Assembly (NCBI GenBank): GCA_958510825.1
Contig: OY294051.1
Coordinates: 27,453,265-27,517,264 of the forward strand
Source of the DNA: Brachypterus glaber
Taxonomy: Eukaryota; Arthropoda; Insecta; Coleoptera; Kateretidae
Length of the DNA: 64,000 bases
Direction: 5' to 3'
The notes under the pieces were generated by a model. That model was given only the letters and a program-made list of their open reading frames with translations, was not told where the DNA came from and ran no database searches. Below, in pieces: positions 44,516 through 58,000 of the stretch (the first letter of the stretch is position 1; each line of letters starts with the position of its first letter). Made by a program: the position numbers and the translations under genes.

Positions 44516-45926
44516 ATCACAGAAATAGGCTGATAGTCAATATATTCGCATAGTATGCATGTATTACAATTACACGATGTAATAATACAACTAAGGCAAC
44601 TGTATAAGGAATTTAATAAATATCGACGAAAAATTATAAAAACAGTGACAAAAAATATGAAGAATTAGTGTGAAAAAAAGTCTGTTAAACATCTCCAGCC
44701 GATAAGTATAAAAAATTACAGCGATTAAATTTCGCTACAACAATCCCAAATAATTAAAAGTTACGTAACTCGTATATACATACGAGTACAATATTGTACC
44801 TATGAGTTTTTTAAAATTTAATTTAATTTAAAATTTTTGTATAATAAGTAAATAAACATAATTACGTAATATTTAAACAGCTCCTTATATTTAATATTAC
44901 ATTTTAAAAATAAAAGATCAAATCGTTCTTTACATAATAAGATACATTAAACATTGTAAAAGTATGCAAACTGTTTTATAACAATTTACAGCATACTTGT
45001 TGCAATAATAATTTAATTAAACAGAATATACTACAGAATATACCAAGAGTCCAGTACTGATATATACGGCCAATGACTCATTTATTCCGAGATCTGAATA
45101 TTATACATGTATACCTCAGTAAGGCCTTATTAAAGGATCAACCATTAAGGAGGACTAGATTTTCTATCTATAGAATATATCCAGTTCACTTTCGACGCCA
45201 CGGATCTAGTGTCCTTTTAACTAAAGATCTACTTTACTTCCAACAGCATTGAAACATGAAATTTTTTATAACTGTCGAATGACAAGAGTGTTTAGGGGTT
45301 CCAAATTTATATTTTTAGATTTTTTTTTTCTGGGTTTTTGTAACCAAGTTGACTTTAAGTTGTAAGTTACAACTTGTAACCATAGCGTGTGTGCAAAATC
45401 AATCCTGAAACTAAAAATTTAAAACAGAATACATACAATTAATAAAAGTTAACAAATGTACATAACATAGATAGATTTTAATTACATAAAATAAAATATA
45501 AGACTAGCAATATTTGACTATCGATAAAAAGAGTTAAAATCACAAAAAATGTATTTTTTAATCTGCTCTAAGCAATTTTTAAGAAAACAATATAGGTATT
45601 TCTTTTGTAAAAATGAAGGACATGTGTAAAAAGCATAAAAAATTTAAGATAAAAAGTGCGATAATATAACTATAGTGTTGTATTATAATGTAGAAATAAT
45701 ACTTATTTCAAATACTGGATCATTCTACTTCAAAGCAGTATGAAAAATAATAACATACCTCCTTAAATTTAAATTTAATAAAATGTTATAATTGCCCTAA
45801 ACTTTGAAAAATGTAGTGAATAATTTTGTCACTAGGTTTACCAAAAAATATATGGTTTAGGCCAAACAAGTAAATATATATATATTTTTTGCAAAATCCA
45901 GTTTGCATCACAGATATTATGCCAAA
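44516..45926. other. Intergenic stretch between the convergent GGT and CAPN7 genes
   Basis: AT-rich; probably contains the CAPN7 3' UTR near its right edge. No other feature supported. Confidence 0.35.
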
Positions 45927-46068
45927 TTATAACCTCGATAATTTGCAAGAACATGAAGATTTAACGTTTAAAATAAACGGCCCTTCTTGACTTGGATAAA
46001 AAGTGGATGGAATTATTTTTAATATACCTGGTGGGATATTTTCTAGTTCTAATATAACATAGCCAGAC
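45927..46068 (-). CDS. CAPN7: CAPN7 exon 10 (terminal)
   Basis: Too short to stand out as an open frame. After TTCTGGTTTTAG it completes AG-G (Arg) and reads [38 protein letters not shown] and a stop. It matches the calpain-7 C-terminus (LELENIP...FxPxQEGPFxLD). The last dozen residues (CSCKLSRL) diverge from the vertebrate ending. Confidence 0.93.
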
Positions 46069-49000
46069 CTAAAACCAGAAAATTAAACTGTTAACTGTAA
46101 AAATTAAACACAAATTTAAACACTATATAATTTTAACGCATTTTAATAATAATAATAATCATAATATACTATTAAGTTACCATAAGCATTGCTTATGGTA
46201 ACTTAATAGTATATTATGATCCAAGGACGTGAAATAATGTTTCTTCGAGGCGTGAGCCGAGATTCACAACCGCGTAGGACCGAGATATATTTCTCGTCCG
46301 TGTATCATACGCTGTTTTTTATTCGCTTGTAAACATATTTTTAACAAAAAAAAAGGTAAAAATAATAAGTAAAATTAGTTTTACTTTGGTTTTGTCAGTT
46401 ATCTGACAATTTTCCACAAGGGACCGCAAAAGTAATTTGGCGGGCTGCAGCCCGCCCAAGTAAAACAAAAGACTAACACAACCGCTATGCAATTTTTCAT
46501 AAGGGACCGAAAAAGTACTTTGGTGGGCTGCAGCCCACCAAAGTAAAACAAAAGACAAAAGTGTCACTTTTAACTTAACATTTCTAACCGAAAAATGTAA
46601 CTGGAACACAAGCGAATAAAAAATTATTTTAGTCGGGGACTCATTTTAATACCCACCAAATTCAATCTATATGTAAAATTCAAGAAATCTAACTCGAGTA
46701 CCAATGACTTAGGATCAGGATTTAAAAATCTTACTTAAGATTCCCTAGTGGAATTACTGCTTAATCCCTCCCAGCAGTAATTTATTCAGCAGGCTAACAC
46801 CCCTACACCGTAACACCTCTTCTTTACACGAACCCTACTCCGGATTATCCCTACTTCCAAATTACCCCACTTCCCAATAATCCTGCTCCGCACCATACCA
46901 TAGGGTGTATTTGAAATAGGGTCCAAAATTTTAAGGGCTGATTCTACAGTATTACAACAAGAGTACCTTTTTTGACCTCAGGAATAATATTCAAAAACTA
47001 AAATTATAAAAAAAGTTACACAAAAAACAGTTTGGGACAAAAAACTGATAAGGCCCCCACATTTCGCACAAACCTGGTTAAAATAAGCACATGAAAATAA
47101 CATACGAAGATGGGCCTTATTAAGATTAGTTCACGTGCAAAACCTGGTTGCTATATTTCAAAGGCGTTAGCTTAAGGACACTAGATCTGTGGCGCAGCCA
47201 CTAGGAAACTGAACTACAGTTTACAGATTTAGTGTCCTTAGCTTAGCTCCCTTACGACGCATTTTTAGACATATGTTTATGGGAATTTTTTGTCATATTT
47301 TCTGATATAGTATGGCCCCTTAAAATTTCGGACCCTATTTTAAATACACAATGTATGTACCTGCTTAGCTAGTGTTTAATAGGGTGGCGCTCGCCACGCT
47401 AATAGCCACTTAGTATTAATTAAGTGGTTCGCGGAACATAAAACTTTCTTCTAGATATTTTTTCCTGGGAAGTGCTTACGTAAAAATCTAGAATAATCGC
47501 AAAATCTTGACCGCGTATTCTTAACGCGTGTGATTAATTACTTATAAATAAATTATTTAATAATAATTATTATTAATTAACTAACAAATTAATTATTTAA
47601 TAATTATTAATAATAGTTTAGCTTTAAATTGACAATGATTTACAAATATATTTTTGAGTCAAGTGACTAATCAAGTGCCTATAGTGCGAAGTAGGGTTAT
47701 TGGGGGTGGAGGAATGTTAGGGAGTAGGGTTGTTGCAGAGTAGGGATGTTATGGAGAAAGGATGTTGGGTAGCAGGGAAACTAAGAATGGGGATTTATTT
47801 TTCCATTTACTTTTACCTGTAAGATCCAGAACTTCTCGTTCTAAATGGAGCTGTAAGAGTTTCATCTGTTAACTGAACAATCACAGCTTCAATTCCCAAT
47901 TGGTATTGTTTTGGTCCTTTTAGCTCAATCAAAAGAGAGTTATTGTTTGACAAGGAATCGAGTTCCACTTTAAATTTGGGGTTATTTGGGTAGGACAATG
48001 GATGGTTAGGGCAGCCACCGGCGGTTATGCCTTTCCACTCACCAGTCACCTAAAAAATCCACTCACCTTAGTAACGAGGAAAACTGGGTAGTAATTATGA
48101 CTTTGCTCAGGCTCTTTCTTATAAGTAACAGTCCACATGTTCATGACCGATGCAAATCCGCAAACTGAGCTAGTCTTCTTACTACCAACTACCACCTCTC
48201 CCCAAAAAAATCATAGCGGACTTTAATAGTTTTTCCCGTATAAGCTTGACATATAAACTCATGCTTACCTCTGTTTCTTTCACATATGGGTCTAGAATTT
48301 TGTTTAATTTAAACGGACACGTAGCATATATACGTAGAGTATAATGTATGGTAGTACTTTTTTCATACTGTGATACTACTATCGTATATTTTTTCGCTGA
48401 ATTAGGACCTAGAATTATTTTTGTCGTGTAATGTGGACTGTTTATTTTTACTCCATCTATGTATGGTGGAGGATCATCTGAAAAATGTATAAAAAATAAA
48501 ATATTAAAATATACTTTTGCTCAAAGTGTCAAAAGCCTTTGCAAACTCAAAGAATATCGCAGCTGATTTCTTTTGGAAATTACTTACATGGATAATAAAC
48601 CTTCTTGCCATTTTTATAAACAAAAACCGTAATATATTCTTTGTTCTCTCTAAAATCATCAATATCCGTAATATGCCTAGTTAAAAGTATCCAAACAGCC
48701 CCGGTGGCTTCAGGTCCAACTTCTAGCGAAAACTGAGGATTTTGAGCCACGGTAAACAAATCTTTCACTGGTCCTTTACAAGCATTCCACGACTGGTGTA
48801 TACAGTAAGTATATTTAAAGAGTTCTGGGTTCCAGTTCATGTAAAATACGTCATAAAATCTCAGCACGCTGTCGTAGTCGATCCAAAATACGCCATTATC
48901 AAACTGTTGAGCGCTATTTGGGTCATATTGTAAGATATTTTGGAGTTCAGGAGTCCAGTGTTTGGTATCCAGTTCGGAATAGTTACCCCGCCACCTTAGG

Positions 49001-52000
49001 TGCGACCATGGGTTTTTAAGTTTTAAAAGTCTTACCTAAAATAACATTTTTAAATAGGGCTGAAATGTTTAAGTATCTAGTCTAAATAATGCATAGTTTA
49101 CCTACATTATTAACAGTTTTTACGTCCATAACGGCATAGGCATGAGTTGCTACCAAACCACTTCTTTCTGCGTCTCTATCAGACAATTCACCAGTTGCAA
49201 CTGTTACCAAAACGTCTCCGTTTGCCATTCTTGATTCCAGAGTGTTGAAAAGAGCGTCTTTATTAAAGTCTGGATCATCAGGACGAATAGAGGATCTTTC
49301 TGGGATCCATCCAGTAAGAGCGTGTAGATCTATATTCTGAAAAAATAACGTAAATGAGGTACAGAACTAATAATATGATAAAAGGATTCGCATTATTATT
49401 AAAAAAGAAGAAACTTTCTTCGAATCAGTGTTTTCGGTTTACTGGAACCCAAATTATTACTTAGAATTTTTTAAGACACCACTGGTGCAAATAAATTTTA
49501 ATAATGCTGGACAGTGACGTCATGAATTTTGAGCTAATTATCTGAAACACTTTTAACTTTTACTTCGACAGAATTCTTTTAAATTGATTTTTTGATTTTG
49601 ATTCAAAACTAACTTTCTCATCTCATATAAACAATATCTGTAACTCTGCCTCAGAATTACTCAAAAATCCCGAATTGAATACGTACAGAGAAGATTTGTA
49701 AAATGTTTTCATTTCAGGGTCGAAAACATATATCCTCCGCAAGGTACAGACCAAGTATACCTATTAAACAAATTTGACATTTTAACGTTAGATTTGCGAA
49801 GAAAAAATTCCTCTCTTTCTTATTTAAACTATTAAACAATCAAATTGACTGTATATATCTACTTAATAAAATAAATTTTAAAGTACCTCGAAATAATTTA
49901 AGGCAGCTTTTTATGTCAACTTTGCAAGAACAAATATTTCGTATGAATCTCCATTGTACATCATGTGTGATAATTTTAATTCTTTAAATAGTGATTTAGA
50001 TGTTAATTATTCTAGCTTAGGTAAAATTATATACAAGAGAAATCTTTAGGTAGATTTTTTGTAAAATTTGTATTTTAATAATATTTATAATGTCCTTATT
50101 CTTTTTTATTATTATTGTAAAATTTTGTCCTGTTATTGGTTTTCATAAAAATAAAAGTTTATTTATTTGTTTATTTAATGCCATTATTTACGATTACCTT
50201 ATATATTTAAATTTAGTTCGGCTTTAACTTAAACTTTAAAAAACTAATCAAATTTTTCACTTACACTATTACTGCCAGGAAAATCATATCCTCCCATAAT
50301 TTTCATATACGCTTTTTCCAATAAAGAGATCCAAAATTCATGTTTATTATTGGAATATGAACATAATAATCTACCATATCGATCTATTGGTAAACTATCA
50401 TCGATTATAACTTTTCTAGCTACTCCATTTATGTGCAGTTTTATCATGTATTTTCCAAAAGGACTGTATAATGGTCTTTTATCTTTGTGTTGTGGATATA
50501 TTATACTAGTAACTACAAAATATTACAATTAATAATAACATGTTAAATTAAAAGTGATAACCCCGCCAGCAATATGATGTCTAGAAATAGCATTTTCCTT
50601 TTAGGGGTTTAAATTTTGTGCAACATTCAAAAAGGTCGTCGACGCGTTCCTTAGGGTCAATGATTCGCAATTTTGTTATACTTAAATTGGTACAGAAACT
50701 AAATCGATTTAAACTTTTATTAAAAATTAAATAAATAACCCACCATATAAAGGGTGATCAGTAACTGCCATGAAAATATTTAAGAGGTGATTCTACATCC
50801 AAAAAGGCTAAACTTTTTTAAACTGAAAAAATAAAAGGAAACGTGCTAGATAGCCAAATTACCTTTATTAAACAAACATAAAAAAATCCATTTAACCCTT
50901 TGAGGATTAGTGGTCCCATATTGATACCACCCTTTAATGATTTTTTTATAAGCGTTGTAGCTTAGTGATAATAAATGGGTAACCAGTAAGTAACGTTATC
51001 ATGTAGCCTGTGATTCCAACTAGTGAATAAAATATACTTCCTTTCTTAAAAAATCACTTAATCGGTAAAAACCGATACTAAAAAATCACAGTGGTGCTGC
51101 AAGTTTGTTTATTCATATGTATTATATTTTTAGTGTAAAATGACTGGAAAATTAATAATATTAGCCATGAAAATAAAATTGAGCGTTTTTCAAAAAAAAA
51201 ATATGTTTACTTACAGCAGTACCATTTTTTGGCAATTTTTAAGTATTTTAATTAATATTTTTTGACGTTTTCAACTTTTTTTTGAGTTTATAAAAATATA
51301 GTTTCAATAAAATAAATATTATTTTTTATGAATTCATGTAATCGCCCGCAAAGGGTTAAAAACTAAAAAGTTGTAGGGGCGCCACTTAAAAATTAGAAAT
51401 ATCCCAATACAATTTATTTATTTATTTTTAATATACTACAAAGTCATGGAAAGCCATTAATTTTGACAAAAAAATCCAAAAATTTCAGTTGACAGTACTT
51501 AAAATTTTGATTCTTGAAGCTGGATGCTATTCGTTGCAGCTAGCTGTCTTCATCTTGCAAATTTCCATACTGGTTGCATTTCGTTTAACTTGTTTATACG
51601 ATTTCCTTCCAGATTTTTACGTTTAATTTTGACAAAAATAAAATTCTAAAAGGTTCGACATTGACATATCGATACCCCCAAACAACAAAGCCGTAACTCA
51701 TATATTGTCATTTTTCACGACAGCTAAATTTCTAATTTTTTTTTTGTTATTTAAGGGTGGGTAAATGATTGAAGTGGAAAAGGAAGTCATCATTTGAAAG
51801 CTTATAAAATTCTCTATTTAACTGTTTAAGTATTTATTGTTTATTTACTGTTTGTTTCTGATAATATTCAAGTTTAAAATTTCTTACTTAAGTGATTTTA
51901 AGTAAACTTTCGCTTAAAGTGGACTGTGGAGAAACCTGAGTAGTTCCACCATGTGTGTCTTTTTTCAAGGCGTTTACCTATGAGTATAACTCAAAATGGG

Positions 52001-55000
52001 TCTAACTTGAGTTACATCCTTGTTGGTTGGGAGTGTCGATATTATGTCAATTTTAAAAATTAAAATCAAGTTTAAGCCGAGGTTTAAACTACTTGTAACT
52101 ACGAGGAGTATACTACGGTCGGAATTCACAGCTTATTTTGGCTTAAATGTGACAACTAGCGCAATTAGACCTAACGTAGTGTTATATGCCCAATTTAGGG
52201 CAAATCATAAACATGAAGCTGAAAGTTAAGAACGCAATACCCAGTCAAATTTTTATTATTTAGTTACTTGCCTAATTTTTTGCCAAATCGTTTTTCATAC
52301 AAGGCACTAACAGCTAAACTGGCAACAAATGAGCAATCAGATATCACGGTTTGTTTTATACTGTAATAACTAGGATACTGTCCAGCTACTATGCACGGGT
52401 CAGAGCTAATTTCTTCAGGACGGACAAATCTAAAATATATATATATTGTTACTTCGTGATACAAAACAAAACAAAAATTAATTATTTTTTTTCAAAAAAT
52501 ATTCCTGACTACTTGAACAATTTTTTACCCCCTGTCACCCTTTTTAGGCTTTATTATGCTGGCGCGCGCGCCGCGGCGCCTCCTAAGTAATTATGTCACG
52601 CTATAAATTACCCATTTTGAATATAAAAATATAAATAAAAATATTAAAATAAAAGATTTTTTTTTGGCTGAGGGGCAATGCACAGGGTGGCCCAAAAAAA
52701 TGTGACTGAGAGTTTCGCCCATTATTTCTCTCTTACAACTCGTTTCTTGATGAAATCTTTATCAAATATTCTCAGATTATTAGAACCGGAACCGGAAGTT
52801 GCTAACCCACACCATTTTTGATTGCTCTCCTGGTTTTAATTTACGGGATATAATCTGAATTATTTCTGACTGAGAGGGAGAGATTCAAGATTAGCACCAA
52901 GAAAGAGGAAAGAGGAAGAAGGAACTGAATAAAAAAACGGCAGCAATTACTATGCGCTATACTTGTCCGAGCCCTATACCGTCGCCAAAATCTAGGTCCC
53001 GGTCTTAACCCATGGTCCGAAGGCCTTCTGCCCAACCTCTTCCGCCCCTTACCGGCTATAACCGTGGTCCGGAGCAGAGCCCCTCAAGTTTAAATCTGGG
53101 GGGTGGCGATCAGTCCAGACTAGCTACCGGATCGGCTCAGGTCACATATAGGAAGCTCCATAAATTTGACACGTCTCCTACCTACAGATTTCGAAAAAAA
53201 TCGATTTTGGCCAGTCACATTTTTTAAGGCCACCTTATAGTAGTACATACTAATATATTAAAATTTAAAAAATAATATAGCGTAACGCTAGCTAAAGCTA
53301 AACCCATCTCGCTCATCTTCCTTAGGCCTAGTGACGTAATTATAGTTAAAGTTAAAAGATTAACCCTGGTAGGTTCACTAGTACTTTTATACCGACTATA
53401 ATTACCAAATTAGGGAATATGACTAATTATGGTCAGCTTAGTTGAGTTCTATGATTAAATTTTCATTAAAAAAAAGTGATATTTGTGGTTGTGTGTGGCA
53501 GCATTAGGCAATAATATATCGTTAGGCCTTAATATACAGTGCGGTCCAAAAGTCCCCCCCTTTTAACTTTTGAACGAGTTGAGATATCGACTTCAAATTT
53601 AGAACTCTTAAATAAGACAACTTAAACTATCTTTTAGCATATATTTGATATTTCAGCTCTTAAAATGTGGGCAGGAGGGCATGAGGGGACATTTTTTTAA
53701 ATGGAAAGGGGGGTCGTGTGATGCATCATTTTAAAGCTTATAAAATTCTCTATTTAAACTAACTTTTTTAATTTGTTTAAAAATGTTTTTTAAGGGTTTG
53801 ATTTTTCAATTTTTTGTGCTAAAACATCCGATTTTTTAAGTTTTTTTTATAAATTGTTATTTATGTCAACTAAAATTAGTTTAAAAGTATAATTAACATT
53901 TTTTTATGATGAAATTAGGCATTTTTAAAAAATTATTTGTTTTTTTTAGAGGAATTTTGACATTAATACCCATTTTCAATCCCATTTTAAACCCAATTTT
54001 TTTATTTAAAAATATGGAGTTAAATGGAGAGTTTTATAAGCTTTAAAATGATGTATTACACGACCCCCATTTCCATTTAAAAAAAACTGCCCCCATGCCC
54101 ACATTTTAAGAGCTGAAAGTATTAAATATATGCTAAAAGATAGTTTAAGTTGTCTTATTTAAAATTTCCAAATTTGAAGTCGATATCTCAACTGGTTCAA
54201 AAGTTAAGAGCTCTGTATGTATATTAACTAAGTTATTCACATTTAAAGTTTTTTTGCTTTAAAAAATTTTCCTTATTACGTACTAAAGTTATGATCAACA
54301 TCAAACAATCAACACCTGTTGCACCAAACTCTTAACAGCTGTTAGGAAACAAATTAAAATTTGCTTTCGATTTGCGCTAATAAATTGCGCAGGACCTTTG
54401 AGAGGTTAAAAAAAATGTTATATTTAACAAACAATACTAAAACAAGCTCACTGGCGCCGATTAATTATGTTTAACGTTTATAACAAACATAGGTAGATAC
54501 CCCAGTTATAGCCACCTTAAGAAAAATTCTGTTTTTATTTCTTTTTATTATGTTCCATTATAATGTTAAGGTTGCAAGTTTTGGTTTTTCTGAAACTTAC
54601 AATATATCTCTACTATAAAATAAATGTTTAAACAATATAACTTCAGCTGATATGTTATAAAATAAAAAACAAACAAAATAATACTAATTCTCTAGTTTTA
54701 GCCACCCAAGCACCGGTTTTAGCCATAATAATTCACCAGATATAGCCACCATGAAAAAAAAACTAAAAACATGTTAAAAATAAATTATTTATATTTTTGT
54801 AACAGTTTTAGAACATTTAAAATTTATAGTTTTTTAAAAACATATACTTCTTAATCAATATTTAAAATGATTTTGTAATTTATTACATTTTTTCTTACAT
54901 ACATCTTTTCTTGGATAATTATCCGATAATTATAAATAATTATTAAATTTATTTATTTTTTATTTATTTGTTTAGAGTCTTTTTGGGATCTGCACCAGCT

Positions 55001-58000
55001 GGTAGTTTATACCATATTCGACACTATAAGTTTTACAAAAAAATTTACATGTATGTTACAATTTCACATTGTGACATGTTTAGTTTTCAGTTTCAGTCTT
55101 GAATCATTTGAGTCATTTTGATGGCCCGATCTCGACTATATTTTGTATAATACTCCTCCTTTTTTAATTTAAATGTATTATTGGCTAATATTTAAAGGTG
55201 GTTTTAGCTAAAATCTTTATTATTTGTACAGTAATTTTGACATATTGATATTTTTTGACATTGGCTATAACTGGTACTACTTAGGTTCCAGTTTTAGCCA
55301 GTTCTGTGGCTATAGCTAGAAAGAAAAGCATATTAGTGTCCCAGTTATCGCCATGCAAATTTAAGAATAAATTCTGCAAAATATGTATTAAAATATTAAT
55401 AAAGTAACTGTTTAATGACTTACCTTTAACTTGATATAAATGTTTTACGAATTTAATTTTACCTGAATTAGATATTCAAAATTATTTTTCTGGCGGTTTC
55501 TTAAAAACAGTCATAAGAAATTACATTTTTTTCAAAATCAAAATTTTAAATAGGCGCTGTATTCGTTTCGCTACAGTTAAAACTTATTTAACATGTTTGT
55601 TGTCCCAACTTTTATCATTCAAATCGGTTTTAAACGATAATTTTGATCGAAAGTCTCCTATTGCTTAGCTATACCCAAAAAACTACTCTGACTGGCTAAA
55701 ACCGGTGCAGTGGCTAAAACCGGTGATCCTACCCTACTTTAATTAGTTAAAATTTAACCAAATTTAATTAGGTTGTGTCAATTTGGTTACACGGTGCCTT
55801 AGCGGGTTAACATTTAAATTAAATTCATTTGATGACTACATATATACATACAAATTCTAAAGAAGTAGGTTACAGGAAATATGGATAATATACAGGAAAA
55901 GTAATAAAAAGCTGTTTCAATCCAGTCTTAGAAAACTAATCAGTTTTTGCACAAATACTTACTTATAAAAATCCCTCTTTTGCTTTGGGCTTAAAGCCAA
56001 ATGACCGTTTTTATCAGTAAACGGAATGCTATACTGAAATCTCTCAGACAAATCCACACTCATGAAAGGCACATAGTCTATACCGTTTATCCTCGAAGTT
56101 TGCAATAAAACTAATTTTTCTTCGTCGGAGTATGTGTCTTGACCTGAAACTTTCAAATGAGCAGAACTGCCTCTATGTAATTCTGGTCTTGCCTTGCTCG
56201 TACTTGGTTGGGCAGTGTTTACAGTTTTTAAGGGCGTTACGGGTGGAGATACTTTTGTTGTTTCTATTTTAATTCCTAAAAAAAATAAATATACAGTGTG
56301 CTTAATAGAATTACATAATTACGGCGGCATTCTGCGGCAGACTAACATCCCTAGTGTCAATTGCCTACTCTCTAATATACCTACTTCCCAATAACCTTAC
56401 TCCTCACTTAACTATTTTAGGAGCGGTGGTACAAATTTTGTACCACCTACAAAATTGTCGAAACGCGTGACGCACTGTGTTTCGTCTAGAGGACAAAATC
56501 CATGACCTAATTACATGAAACTAACGGTACCAGGTAGTAAACATCCCCTCCCAGGTACCAAATCCAAGAAATAAAGGTCACAGGATTATTCCCTAATTAG
56601 GTAGCCTTGATTAAAGGTAAGTGATAAGCAAAGCGTTGCGGTCAATTTCGTAACAGTTGCAGTTTTGCCACAGTTTCGATAACATCTCTCAATTTTTTTA
56701 TTGAAAGTGAAAAGTGTTTTAGTGATGGAATATTTTATTCAAGGTATGTTTATTGCATTTATGTAAAAAATACAGTTTTTGTTGGGTAGTTGTACTTAAA
56801 ATATGTAACTGAAAATACTGTTGATTTTTTTTTTTAAATTTCTTTAATCTCTAATTTCACCGGCACACAAAAAAAAAAGTTGTTTGTACATCAGACACGA
56901 CCTACCTACCGGCATGTATTTTGACCCGCTGAATCCGAATTTCAAGTCTATTTGGGCCGTCCACCCTTCAATATCGAGTAAATTGTAAAAATAGTAAAAA
57001 TGGGATAAATAGTCATAAAAAAAAATTATGAATCGAAATTAAGCATAATTCTTATGTATTTCGATCCGCTGAATACAAATCTGAAGTTTATTTAGACCAT
57101 AAACCGTTCTAAATCATAGAAATTGTACAAAAACCTTGAAAAATGTTAAAAGTAGCAAAAAATTGCAATATCTCTAAAACTGATGTATGAACTGAATGAG
57201 GGGAAATATTGAAGGGTGGACGGCCCAAACTGACTTGAAATTCGGATTCAGCGGGTCAAAATTCATGCCGGTAGGTAGGTCGTGTCTGATGTACAAACAA
57301 CTTTTTTTTTTGTGTGCCGGTGTTTTCAAAGACCACAACTTTTGATCTAGACCTGCCTTTAGGCTATTTTTTTTTTTTTGTAATGCCCTATATTCAAGTT
57401 TAATTACCAGTAATCATTTTGGCCCGAAAGTGCCCGCAACTAAAATTATGTGTTTTTTTTAGAACAAGTCATCACCGATTCTTCGGAAATTGATTATGAT
57501 GACGAGTGATCATCGGATGATTTTTAGTTTTAATTGTTATGTTTTAGGACTAATAATTTATATAGTATGTCAAGATTTATTATTTTGTTTTAATTTTGTT
57601 AATTTTCATTCGATATTGCATTTTTACGTTTACCTTATTGTCTTATCCTCGTATTATTTCATTGTAAAAAATAAAATCTTTTTTTTATGAAAATAATGTT
57701 TTGTTCTCTCTGATTGCATAATATACAATTCTATGCAATTAAAACAAATAAAATAATTTTGTCCAGCTAGCTATACACTAGACGAAACACTGTGCGACGG
57801 TACAAAATTTAACGCATCTTTTGCATTAATATTAAGTTATAAAAAAAAACTTTTTACGTAAAGAGTAAGCTTGGGCATAAATGGTAAATAGTGCCATGAA
57901 TAAACATTAAGCTTATAGTTTTTGTAAAAATATGGTTAATATCGTCAAAATAAAATTATTGGCTTATAATCATTTTTTTTTTAACTGACGCGGTAATTAC

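Noticed and set aside
52561..52580. CpG-island promoter
   Set aside because: Only about 20 nt of GC repeats in AT-rich intron sequence; no transcription start evidence.
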